A stretch of 64,000 nt of DNA from Brachypodium distachyon. Its lineage: Eukaryota; Streptophyta; Magnoliopsida; Poales; Poaceae. Positions 45,826 through 56,900 of the stretch are shown one piece after another. Location of the stretch: assembly GCF_000005505.3 (NCBI RefSeq), contig NC_016134.3:5394001-5458000 (forward strand), written 5' to 3'. A program made the position numbers and the translations under genes. A model generated the notes under the pieces. The model did no database searches, was not told the DNA's origin, and saw only the letters and a program-made list of their open reading frames with translations. How positions within the stretch are numbered: the first letter of the stretch is position 1; every line of letters begins with the position of its first letter.

Positions 45826-47901
45826 ATATCTGTCGCGGCTTGCGGTGGGAGGACTGTCCGCCGAAGCTTGCTAGGGTTTCGGTGGGCGGCGTCTGGGGCG
45901 CGGATCGGAGCTGGGAAAGGAGGAAGAGGCGGCGGGGCCGGCTAGGGTTTCCGCGTTATGCCCAGTCGGGGATCGACTGGGAATCGCCGCTGAAACAACT
46001 GCAGCAGCGAGCAAGCGCGGGGAGGCGAGTGAGCGCGCGGGGGAGGCAGTGCGAAAGCGTGATGCCACGCGTGAGGAGTGAGAAAGGGTTTTTGCAGATT
46101 TCGCGTGGGCCGATCTGAGCCCAGTCGCTTGGCTCGGTTCCTTTCCTTTCGAGTTTGAAACTCAACCCATTTTCTGCAAGAAAGTTGACTACACTGCTAC
46201 GGAATTGGTCAGCAGTGGCGGGCCAATTTCAACACCGGTGGCGGTGGACCGGCCCGCCACTAAGCCTGCGCCACTCGTGCTGACGAGCACCAGTGGCCGG
46301 TACGACCACCACCATTGGTAATACCTTTCTCCTATGGCGGTCAAGAATCACAGCCACTAGTGCTATCTCTCTCTAGCGGCGGTGAAAAATCACCGCCACT
46401 GATAAGATTTAGATGAATTAAAAAAAAACAGACCCTCGCCTGCACTGCATCGTCACTGATGACGTTGGAGAAAAAACATAGATTCAATTCCGATACAAAA
46501 ACACAGATACAAATCAGACCCAGGCCGTGTGGCTCCAACAACAAGAATCAATCAAAACTATAGAAAACATTTCAGATCTAAGCACTAAGACCAGTTCGGA
46601 GTAAGTGTGCTTGAACACCTTTGGATCCAGAAAAAAAAAGAATAAAAGAAGAGAGGAGTTGCAGCCGCCCTCCTCTCCATGCCAGCGGCGGCGCGGACTG
46701 GACGTGGAGGTGAAGCCTGCGAGTTGCAGCCGCCCTCCCACCTGCAAGTGGCGCCGTCCTTCTCTCCTCGCTCGTCTGCAACGGAGTTAAGAGAGGGAGG
46801 GTGTGTGAGAGGGAGAGAGAACTCACCCGGATCCGCGGCGCCAGGACCAAGAAACGCCGGATCCAGAGGCGGCGGGGCCGAGCGCAGCCGGACCCGACCC
46901 CATCCGGCCATGGCGCAGGAGGAGGAGAGACCTCGGGAGCGCCATAGCAGCAGCCACGCGGAGTCGGGGGTGGGGGCCTTGTCGGCGGAGTCCACCTGCC
47001 GCAGGGAGTAGGGAGGAGGGCGGCGGCCGAGTGTGCCGAGGAGCTAAGGAGGAGGGCGGCGGCGTGGATCTGCAGAGGGCAGAGGATGAGGGAGGCTGCT
47101 GTGAGCAGAGAGAGAAAAGGGAGAGAGGCTCACGTGTTGGAATAAGAGAGGAAGGGGATCGGGCTGTCCAATGGGCTGTGGCAAGAAGACGAGTGGCCGA
47201 GCGAGATACACGTCACCGATCCATGGCACACCAGCTCTACCAATCGCACGCAAGCACACGTATTCCGTGTTTTTCAATTCCATGGCGAGCGAGATACAAC
47301 ACTGGTGGCGGACTGGCGGGTAGTACTACGAACCGCCCACTGGTGATGAGCTAGAGTTTTCCAAAATCCCTCTCCAGCACCAATGGCGGGCTCTACTGAA
47401 CTACCTGCCACTGGTGTTGATTTTTGAAAATGGTATTAAATTCGTATTATATTTTATGAGTATTAAAAAAATTACAAAACCTGTACTTTTGAGTGTATAC
47501 CAAGGATACTTATTTGAAAGTGAAGTTTAAACTATAAATTGAAAAACTTTGTACACTAATTTGGATAATTATGTGTGATTATGTGTGGCTTTTGTGTACT
47601 AAAAAATCTATAAAATTCATTTTTACACAGAATCTTCCCAAATTTGGTTTGGACACTTCCCTAATGATAAGAAACACACATACAAAAATTCAAGTTCAAA
47701 ATAAAAATTCAAGTCATATTTGGTTGGTTGGGTTAGATGGTTTCAGAGAGTTCTACCTCGATGACCCCAAAATGAAGAATTGTTGTGGTCAATTTGGATT
47801 TTTGTCTTCAAAAATTATACGTAAGCTTCTTGTTGTATACTAAGTTTCCATGCAAAAATTCAAATCATTTTGAGCAAAACTGAATTTTCTTCAAAAAAAG
47901 A

Positions 47902-48075
47902 ATAGCCTATTCCTCTGTATCTCACATGCTTCCATAATTATAGGAATTGGTTCCATAACCAACATTGGGCTCAATGGAGCTATTTTACAAATATTATCCC
48001 ACGGATTTATTGGCGCTACACTTTTTTTCTTGGCAGGAACGGCTTGTGATAGAATGCGTCTTGTTTATCTCTTGG
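47902..48075 (+). pseudogene. ndhD: Plastid ndhD fragment inside the CACTA element (NUPT)
   Basis: Translated on the plus strand, 47902-47928 gives IAYSSVSHM, and after a small deletion 47943-48075 gives [16 protein letters not shown], then [20 protein letters not shown] and RMRLVYL. This is a conserved core of plastid NAD(P)H dehydrogenase chain 4. The fragment is under 60 codons, frame-shifted and without start or stop, so it is nuclear plastid DNA and not a gene. Its 3' part is repeated at 48111-48173. Confidence 0.92.
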
Positions 48076-48208
48076 TCAACGAAATTTCAAAAAAAGAATA
48101 GCAATTAATAGCGCTACACTTTTTTTCTTGGCTGGAACGGCTTGTGATAGAATGCGTCTTGTTTATCTCTTGGTCAACGAAATTTCAAAAAAAGAATAGC
48201 AATTAATA
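48013..48208 (+). repeat. 98-bp tandem duplication of the ndhD fragment end
   Basis: GCGCTACACTTTTTTTCTTGG occurs at 48013 and 48111 (first 20 bases), and the match runs through AATTTCAAAAAAAGAATAGC to AATTAATA. The two units differ at very few positions (one GCAGG/GCTGG change seen). TTCAAAAAAAGAATAGC also occurs at the left edge of the plastid piece (47890). Confidence 0.9.
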
Positions 48209-48769
48209 ACTTAAACATGAACAACATAATCATATAAATGGTTGATGATAATTTTTTATTTAGGTTTCAAACTTTGAATGGGACAAGATATTATTATTTT
48301 ACACTCAAAAGGACAGGTGGTTTAACTTTTTGAAAAACACAGAATATAATATGAATTTAAAACCTCATCCAAAGTTACTTACCAGTGGCGGGTTCCTTGT
48401 GCCACTAGTGTTGTTTTGTGATATTGGTAATCCTTTGTTGAGTAGCAGTGGCTGTTTTGAACTCAGAACGGCCACTGGAGGTGGGGCGTTACCAGTGGTG
48501 GTTTTGAACTTAGAACAGCCACTGGTAACCATTGGGGGAATCCCCATTGAACACCGGTGGCCGTGGACGGGCACCGCCACGGGTGGTGGAGCACCAGTGG
48601 CGGTGGTTTTCTTGTCACCATTTTCACCGCCACTGGTGCTAGATCACCGGTGGCTGTGGCTGGCCACCGCCACACGTGGAGCACCAGTAGTAGCCGTGAT
48701 TTTTTTGCCCCGCTCGAACAGCCACTAAAGGTCATGCGCCAAAACCACATTCTGGCGTAGTGCTAGCTC

Positions 48770-49620
48770 ACCTATGATCTGACTATACTGTTGCTTGATT
48801 CGCTTGATTTGAAAATACTTGTTAATTCATTATATGGATTGACTCCATGAATTCATGGCCATTCCCCATTGTAGCTAGCAGTATAAAATTTGGAAAAATT
48901 TGGGCTGTTATCCATGTGCATGGATGCTGATTTCGGACATATGATAATTAGGTTCAGAACTGCAGGTGCTTGCGGAACATGTTACATATTTAATATGTTG
49001 AACATTTGTAGTATGGAAGATTAGAAGAAGAAAACAAGCTAGAAAACGGACACTTCTAATCTTCTATTCTTTAGTATGATTAGGGCATTGCTCAGCCTTT
49101 GATATCCCGATGGGCTCCAAAAGGTCGAATGTGATTATAATTTTTAATTTCTCACTTTACTTGGAAATTGCAATAAGAAGTGTCAGCGTCACTCACCAAT
49201 TAAAGAGTAGCATATGCACCTGATAAAAAAAACAGTAGCATATGCAAATTATCCAGCATTATTTGCATTCAGATCTGACATGTGAATCCATACATTGATA
49301 ATCGTTTTACCACATACAAATCATGTGTTTCAGTCATTAATTAATGTTGTTCGAAAACATTATTCTCAATAATCAAATCTTATATATAGCAATTTGTTCA
49401 GACATTTGATGCAGCTAACTTGAGATTGGTTCTCCAGATGTCTACTCCCAGATTAAAGCCTCAATATATTTATTTATTTGGTTCTCCACATCAATTAATT
49501 TGTTACTTTCCATGTAATAGTATCCCAGGTGTTTTTGCATGAATCTTCCAAGTTTATAATATTGTTTTACCAGTATTTTATATTGAAACATGAAACTATA
49601 ATTTGTACATTATCTATACA
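48770..49620. other. Duplicated flank, then unrecognised AT-rich DNA
   Basis: 48763-48900 matches 39868-40010, the flank of the intact RRM gene (GAATTCATGGCCATT, CCATTGTAGC). From about 48900 the match is lost and nothing is recognised. Confidence 0.5.
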
Positions 49621-49624
49621 ATAA

Positions 49625-49850
49625 CACTACAACAGATATGCTAATTTACTTTTCACCAATGCCTTTTGTTAGAAGTTATCAAAATTTGGTCACGAAGAAT
49701 TTGCTCGTGATGACTGCATGACGATTATATCTTCTTCATTAGTTGACCGTCACTAGTAGCCCTTGGTGACGAAAAAATCAGTCGTCACAAGTGGCAAGTT
49801 ATCACGAATCTGGGTCTGTCACAACTTTCATCATAGATGTGTACACGTAT
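49625..49850. mobile_element. Possible CACTA-type terminal fragment
   Basis: Starts CACTACAACAGATATG and carries repeated GTGACG/CGTCAC motifs in both orientations, like a subterminal zone of a different CACTA family. No partner terminus was found. Confidence 0.35.
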
Positions 49851-49921
49851 CCTTTTAACCCATGTGGGCTGGTCGGGCGTACTCTTTGTCAACCAAGTGC
49901 ACGCTGCAAAAGAAAATTAGA

Positions 49922-49985
49922 TACTCTCCCGTCCCATATAAAGTGTCGCAAATTTGTATAGATACTCATGTATACTGTAATTCAA
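49922..49985. mobile_element. Truncated Stowaway end
   Basis: TACTCTCCCGTCCCATATAA followed by CGCAAATTTGTATAGATAC resembles the first half of the Stowaway copies here; the right half is missing. Confidence 0.5.
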
Positions 49986-49989
49986 CAAA

Positions 49990-51245
49990 ACACCGGCTAA
50001 TCCAATTAACATAAAGCTGTATGGTTGGATTTGTAATTTATGGCTAGGATTTAATTAGCGAGGGATCAATAAGAAAATAACATACGTCAATCCAGTGGGA
50101 CGGAGTTATAACAGCCCTGATCAAAATAATCAGCATTTTCTTGAGTTCCCGTCTTCATATATTTGCTTCCCCTTTTTCTTTTTCCGCGCGCAAGAAAAAT
50201 CCAAAAACATCGCGATCTCATAATCAACCCTCCCTTGATGGCCACATGCATCATATATAGTAGCATGAGTACTCGATCTCTTGGGGTCAAAAATCATAAT
50301 AGTAGCATCAGTACTCTGCGTTCAAATTTCAGATCCATGTTCCACATCCATGCAAAGCAGTTTTTAATTACGGTGGAGGTGTGTAGATGTGCCTAGATTT
50401 GATCCATGATTCAGCTTTGACCCATGAGGGACAGGCCCTAATGATTACGGCTTCATATATGTAAGTGGAGCTGGTGGTCAAGGAGGTGTTTATTCACAAT
50501 GAGCGACGGGTGACGGCGTAATCTACGTTTGCAGGCTCCTTAATCCGCTTATTGTCCGGTTGAAATAATCCCGTTGTGTTTTTTTTTTTTACTTTTCGGA
50601 TCTTTTTGGTTGTGTGCATCTTGATACCAACATCTCAGTTCAATTTTGCGTAAAAAATAAAACATCTCAGTTCAATAAATCTTCCATTATTGAAAAGCTA
50701 ATGCAAGCATATCTTTCATCCTCTCGACTATATAAAATTCACTTGACAACAAGGTGTGTGATTCAGGTAAGGTAATAATAATGTTGCTAGGCATGCAGCG
50801 TTTTTTTTCCCCAAAAAGAAGGCTCCCGGCATATGCAATATTCTCTCGGATGAACATAGCCATATTTTTATTAGAAAGATGCTACACATCAATGATGAAC
50901 ACATCAGCATACAAAAATAAAAATAAAAATTCAGAGATCCATCTTCTTAGATTAACCCTCATCATCTTCTCCACCACCCCAACCACAAAACAAATTGTCG
51001 GGGACCAAATCCACTAGCACAAACATGGGATCAACGCAAAGCGCCGTACTCTGAGACTGTTAATGCCAATGCCTTCGATCAAGAAGGGACCGACGTTTGT
51101 ACATACACCGTTGTTACCGAGTCTAATTAACTAAATAGGTCAAACATGGGATTATCGCATCCCTGAGATGAAACTTCAAGCCAGCACCTTTAACAAGGAC
51201 ACTACGCACGTACGTCAATTTTGCCTCATCAAACCAAGATGCGAG
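49990..51245. other. Intergenic stretch, nothing recognised
   Basis: No gene, RNA or transposon end supported. Confidence 0.4.
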
Positions 51246-51249
51246 ATCA

Positions 51250-51834
51250 AGGGTTTTCACCCCAGTGAAATTAAAGTATGCTTATATTAATTTGTCATGC
51301 ATGCCTCCATCCACCATCTCTACCGTTTGGCGCATGACTAGCGCTAGCTAGCCGGCCAATCATGACACATAGGGCGCCATCGGTGTTAGAGAAAATGTTG
51401 GAAGTGAGTAAAGTTGCGATGGGTCGCTGCCTGATCTGAAGTACTCGGCCCTAGATCCACACAAAAAAATATGATGACTGTCGATGAAGCCACCACTCAC
51501 CCTAGGCCAGTCATTATGTCGCGCCACCGCCTGAACCTCGTTGGGTCCACTTGGACAGGTCATTGTACCATATTACAATTCACTTAAAAAATTTCAATTT
51601 GGGTCCATCTGAGTGGATCTCTATTACGCCTTCTACCCTAACAAGCAAAATTGAACATGTTGTACAATTCGCTTTTTTATTTGAACTTGAATTTTTTGTA
51701 TGTGACTTCAGTGGCATGAAATAAGTTACCATACCAAATTTCATATTTTCCTGATCAACACTGTATATCTTTTAAATAAATTATTAGAAATGCTCGACAT
51801 AATCATATAATTTTTCGTCGAAAGCTTTTCAATT
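51250..51834. repeat. Duplicated block X2, uninterrupted copy
   Basis: Continuous match to the two halves of block X1 at 32179-32319 and 36011-36484. At the point where X1 carries the CACTA element, this copy reads GTGTTAGAGAAAATGTTGG with no insert. Confidence 0.85.
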
Positions 51835-51969
51835 TTGGATTGGCAAATTTAGTGTGATAAGTACATGTAATAATACACTCAAAAGCACAGGTCTTTTTAT
51901 TTTAGGGCGAATAGAAATTTATATAATAAAAAACTAATCAGGGGATCAAAAGTGGTAGGTTTCCTAGAC

Positions 51970-52560
51970 AAGAACCGACACAATTGCCCAACTAGAGAAA
52001 AATGGAAAAAGAAGTCTAGCAACTTTCAGTGGCGGTTTTCTCTGTGTAACCCGCCACTGATGGGTTATAGACTTATTGTGTGAAAAGTCATTTGGTTTGG
52101 TTGCGTTAATATCCTTAAACACATCCCACCTGGCTAGTTGGTCTATCCAGTTCCCATCTGAAGGCATCGTGGGTTCGACATCACTCGCCCATGATTAAAC
52201 CGCCTTTTGTTTGGAATTTCCGTCTGAATGACATGGGGAGCCGCCACTGAAGGTTGGGGCAGGATTGGCCAGGGCAGCCTGGACAAACCTTCAATGGCGG
52301 TTATATCTTTTCGCCACAGCAAACTGCTACGGGAGGTGCGTCTCCAATGGTGTAGCTGGGGAGGTGGTCAGGTGGTCCATGGACCACTCGGAAAATTTTC
52401 AATCATCTATACAACATAGATAAAAATATATTCAAAGCATCAAAATAAATAATTTTTTATGAATATTTTCATGTTGGACCACCTTGGAAATTTTAGTTGG
52501 CTACGCCACTGTGCGTCTCCAGTGGCTGTTCCAATTTACCCGCCACTGAAGAGGGGGAGG
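51970..52560. mobile_element. CACTA-like subterminal repeat fragment
   Basis: CAGTGGCGGTTTT, CCCGCCACTGA, AGCCGCCACTGAAGG, AATGGCGGTTAT and CCCGCCACTGAAG recur in both orientations. These resemble the CACTA subterminal repeats elsewhere in the window, but no CACTA terminus is present. A small MITE is nested inside. Confidence 0.5.
52346..52510. mobile_element. Small MITE with 10-bp target duplication
   Basis: GTGCGTCTCC occurs at 52336-52345 and 52511-52520. Between them are ends AATGGTGTAGCTGG and, inverted, AGTGGCGTAGCCAA. Length 165 bp, non-coding, AT-rich centre. Its ends resemble those of the MITE at 38573. Confidence 0.75.
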
Positions 52561-52635
52561 GGGGGTGCACAAGAGGGTCTTTTTCTAATTAACCTAACCT
52601 AGGAGAACATAAGTGGAAGCAACTTTGGGCTATGA

Positions 52636-53400
52636 GAGCATCTCCACTCGGCGCCCCTAAAGACCGCCCAAACCGGTTATGGGAGCACCGGCGCCCAAAA
52701 AATGACCCAGCCCCCCCCCCCCACCCCATTTTGTTTTTTCGTCCGGCGCCCCCATGCAGAACCCAACCCGCGGGGGGGGGGGGGGGGGGGGCGGGGCGCC
52801 GGCTCGAACCTAGATTGGGCGGGCCAGCCCTGTCAATGGCACAACCAAAAAACAAACCCCATTTCACCCTCTCCGTCGGGCGTCGGCCACCTCCACCCCC
52901 AAATCGCTGCCGGAACCACCCCTCTCACCGGCAACGGTCTGCAGCAGATAGAAAGGCCGTTCGCCGCATAGATCTTCCCACACCACCGCAACGTCCAGTT
53001 CTGCCGTCGTTGGAATACCACCGGCAGCTCCAAGCCCACCCCGCGACTACCCTGCGTGGGAGGTGTTCGATAATTTGCCAAAGCCATGGATTCGAAAGAC
53101 GAGGAGATGCTCGCCGCGCTGTTTGACGAGGAAGTCGCCGCTGCCGATGATGCGGCCTCTGGCGGCGAAGAGGAGCATCATGTGGTCCTCTCTACCATCC
53201 TTGGTTTGATCGCCCAAGATGCACAGCGGCCCGGCAGGGGAGTTCGAGGATCAGCAACTTCAAGAGATGATCTGGGTGGAGCATTTGTGGTGGCTCAGAT
53301 GAAACGTCTAGTTCTTCTTATTTGTTTACTTGATTTTGTGATTCAAAAATTATTAAATAATGAACTTGTTTGAATTTTTTTATTTGCAAATGAGAGCCGT
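52636..53400 (+). mobile_element. PIF/Harbinger remnant
   Basis: It begins GAGCATCTCCACTCGGCGCC, a common terminus of grass Harbinger elements. From the ATG at 53086 the frame reads MDSKDEEMLAALFDEE then an acidic, alanine-rich stretch, like the N-terminus of Harbinger nucleases of this type. In another frame, 53242-53300 gives EFEDQQLQEMIWVEHLW and then a stop. The catalytic core is missing. C12 (52711-52722) and G20 (52772-52791) homopolymers lie in the leader. No matching right terminus was found. Confidence 0.6.
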
Positions 53401-53901
53401 TTGGGGGGTGGGGGGCAGCTCCGTGTAAGAGGAAGATTATCGTTTGGTGAACGGCACATGATGCTTACACTTATTTTTCGTATAATTCCCTGGTTGAGGC
53501 ATTTCCGCGAGCAGGCAGCGAGCGCGAACGGCTGGTGCACAAGGAGCGATTGGCAGCGGCCGTAGGACACCTCGACCGACGCCGACCCTGCGACGGCCAC
53601 CTGCGACTACGAAGAGTTCCTCCCTTTCGCCCCAGGTACACCGGTCACCGGCGGCTTCCGAAGCTCGCAGCCTGGTTTCACCGCCGCCCGCCGGTGTGCC
53701 GTCTTTGCCCCAACGCCATTTCAGAGTTTGCGGCGCCGTTCTCTTCAGATGTTCTAATTTTCGCCAAGTGGAGGGGCCGCTCGCAATTTGTCGTTGTTGA
53801 ATTTGTCTACAGAGTCCGCCGCTTCCGGCCTCCCATTCTCCTCCGCGCGCTTCAGCGTTGACCTCGCAGTCCCCTGCCCTCGTCAACTCCGTCTCTCCGG
53901 C

Positions 53902-56900
53902 ATGGCGGAAGCAGCCGCCGCCGCCGCGCTCGCCAAGGGCGCTGCCCTTTTCGTGGGGAAGACAGGCGCAGGTGCGGCGATCACCTATCTCGTGAAGACC
54001 GCCCTGGGCCGCCTCTCCGCGGAGGACGAAGACCTGCGCGGGAGGCTGACGGCGAAGCTGCCGGCCATCGAGGCCGTCTTCTGCGCCGCAGATCAGCCGC
54101 GGGTCCGGGAGGACAATTTCCTGGGCCCGTGGCTGTGGCAGTTCCGGGCCGCTATGCAGGAGGCGGAGGACGCGCTGGACGAGCTGGAGTTCCTGGATCT
54201 GGAGAAGGAGGCCCGGAACCTGAGAGCCAAGGAGGCCAAGGATTGGAGCGTGAGGATGTCCTCCCGCCTCCCTAGCATCGGCGCTGGGTTGCGACGGTCT
54301 CTCAACACCGCTCGCGGCGGCGGCACCACCAAGGGTCGGCTGAAGGATGCTCTCAAGAGGCTGGATTCAGTCCTTGACGATGTTGAGAAATTCGTCGCCA
54401 CCATGGGGCTTCGTCTCCATCCTTCTTCCTCTGATGATCAAGGGTATGTCCAAGATCTGGCCAGCAGGCGCGAGACCACGAGGGAGCTAACAACGGTTGC
54501 TTTTGGGCGGAAGAGCGAAAAGGACGCCATAGTCGAATGGCTCGGCATTCAAGCTATGCAGGCCAGAGATTATGAATTGTCGGTGTGCGCAATAGTCGGC
54601 GTTGGAGGTATGGGGAAAACAACCCTTGCCCAGCTTGTCTGCCAAGATAGGGAAGTTAAGGACCATTTTGGTGACATGATTATCTGGGTGCATGTCTCTA
54701 AGCGCTTTGATCCGAAAGTGCTGGTGCGGACGATCTTGGGATCAATCAACCGAGACAAAGCTAGTGCCGAGGCCTTGGACCCTCTGCAATCAGATCTTAC
54801 TAAAGAGTTGCTGACTAAAAGGTTTCTGCTGGTTTTGGATGATGCATGGGAGGACACGCTACATGAGAGATGGGAACAATTTTTAGCTCCACTCAGAAAT
54901 AGTGCCCCAATGGGAGGCAGGATCTTGCTCACAACCCGAAAGGGATCTGTGGCTGATGCAGTTAAACGCCAGATGCCAGCTGGATATAAATGTATGGAAC
55001 TGAGGGGTTTAGATCAGCAAGACACTCTAAAGCTCTTCAATCATCATGCGTTCGGTAGCTCGACTCAGAATGATAATTCAGAGATCCGATTGATTGGTGA
55101 ACAGATTGCTAGAAGGCTCTGGGGTTGTCCTTTTTTAGCAAAAGTAATTGGTCAGCAACTGAGGGACAATACAGATTGTCAAAAATGGAAAAACATCTTA
55201 AACCAAGATATCCACCAGTTTGATGAAATTGCACCTAGAATTATAGAGATGCTCAGGTTGAGCTACGAAGACCTGACTTATGAGGTGCAGCTTTGTTTTC
55301 GATACTGCAGCATATTTCCTCCACATTACAAGTTCAAGATGGAAGCAGTGATCGAGATGTGGGTGAGTTCAGGTTTAATTTTGCGAAGGGAAAATGGTCT
55401 GAAGAACCGGGAGGATATTGCTAGAGAGCACTTCAATATTCTGACACGAAAATCATTCTTTTCATTGTTACCCAGAGAACTGAATGCTGATCCTTCTGAA
55501 GATTACTATGTCATGCATGACTTGATTTATGAATTGGCCTGTTCTGTTTCAACTGATGAATGTTCAAGGTTTCAAACTGTCAACAACAACACCAACATAC
55601 TTCCTGAAGTGCGTCACTTGTACATTGAAGGTGTAAATTCTCAAAGTATTAACATCATTTCACAGTCCAAGTACCTACGTACTCTTATCATATCAAGTGA
55701 GGAAAGCTCCATTCAGAAAGAACTTCTGCATGATCTTAGGAATGCCATAAAAGGCAGAACAAGTTTGCGGCTCCTAAAGTTATGTGGAAATGCTTTTACT
55801 GGGATGAACAATGCTATCTCTGAACTGAAGCACCTGAGGTACATCTCTATGTCGGTTACCAAGGAATCCAATCTCTGCAACTTGTTTAAGCTATGTCACT
55901 TGGAGGTCCTTCAAATCCTGAAGATAGAGAAAGAAGAAAAAGAGAGCCCCATTGATATAAGTAGCCTACGTCACTTGCAGAAACTGCATCTTCCTAAAAA
56001 TTCTTTGTCGAGGATACCCTACATTGGAAGATTGACTACTCTTCGAGAATTGAACGGGTTCAGTGTGAGAAAAATAGACGGCCACAAAATAACCGAGTTG
56101 AGGGATTTAAGGATGATCCAGAAAATTATTGTGCTTGATGTCCAAAATGTTAGCGATGACACAGAAGCTTCTTTGGCTGAATTGGATAAGAAGACGGATA
56201 TGAAGGTATTGTCTTTTGGATGGTCCGATGTAGCTAGAACTGATGATCAGATCCTTAATAAGCTTATTCCTAACAGCAATCTCAAGCATCTGATTATTTC
56301 TGGATACGGCGGCATTAAACCTCCAATGTGGATGGAAATTCCGTACCTTTCTAATTTAGTACATCTGAAGCTTGATGGATGTTTGGAATGGGACAATCTC
56401 CCTTCTCTTGGCAGGTTATTTACTCTGAGGCATGTCTTTCTGGAGAACCTCCCAAAACTGAAATATATTGTTAGGTCATTCTATGGCTCCGATGCTTACA
56501 GTTATAGGGGAAAATGGATGAAAGGATCTGGTCCTGAGGGATTGCCTCCTCATCTAATTACATTTGTTGTGAAAGATTGCCCAGAGCTGTTAGAGCTACC
56601 TGATCTGCCCTTCAGTCTGCGGCATTTGGGGATAGATGCAGTTGGAATCTCTAATCTGCCAAACATGTGTCATCACAAGGGATCAAAAGGTGTTTCCACA
56701 ATCGATCCACAGCTTTCTATTCTGCATATAGAGTCGTGTGATCTTTTGATTTCTCTAGATGGGTGTTTCTTACAAGAGGAACACTACAAAGCTCTCAGCG
56801 TACTAAAACTTTTCTGTTGCCATGAACTGAGGTCCCTTCCGGTTGCAGCAGATTTCGAACGAATATATAAATTGGAGAGTGTTGAAATTGTTCGATGTAA

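Larger units (their letters stand above)
46192..48762. mobile_element. Non-autonomous CACTA transposon, 2.57 kb, carrying plastid DNA
   Basis: The left end is CACTGCTACGGAATTGG and the right end, inverted, CACTACGCCAGAATGTGG. CTA flanks both sides (46189-46191 and 48763-48765). ACCGCCACTGG-type subterminal repeats lie at 46205-46405 and 48375-48735. There is no transposase. The interior has a GC-rich leader-like block (46640-47110), AT-rich sequence, and a plastid ndhD fragment. Ends and repeats relate it to the element at 32320. Confidence 0.93.

Noticed and set aside
46585..46995. Minus-strand protein gene in the GC-rich core of the second CACTA element
   Set aside because: No known domain; similar GC-rich blocks are typical leader regions of grass CACTA elements (compare 32820-33110).
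47902..48208. A working ndhD gene
   Set aside because: Fewer than 60 codons, frame-shifted, partly duplicated and without start or stop.
48330..48760. Protein-like frames in CACTA right subterminal zone
   Set aside because: They are produced by the ACCGCCACTGG repeats and carry no domain.
53788..53901. 38-codon extension at the NLR1 N-terminus
   Set aside because: It opens with TTG, not ATG; the first ATG in frame is 53902 in a good context.
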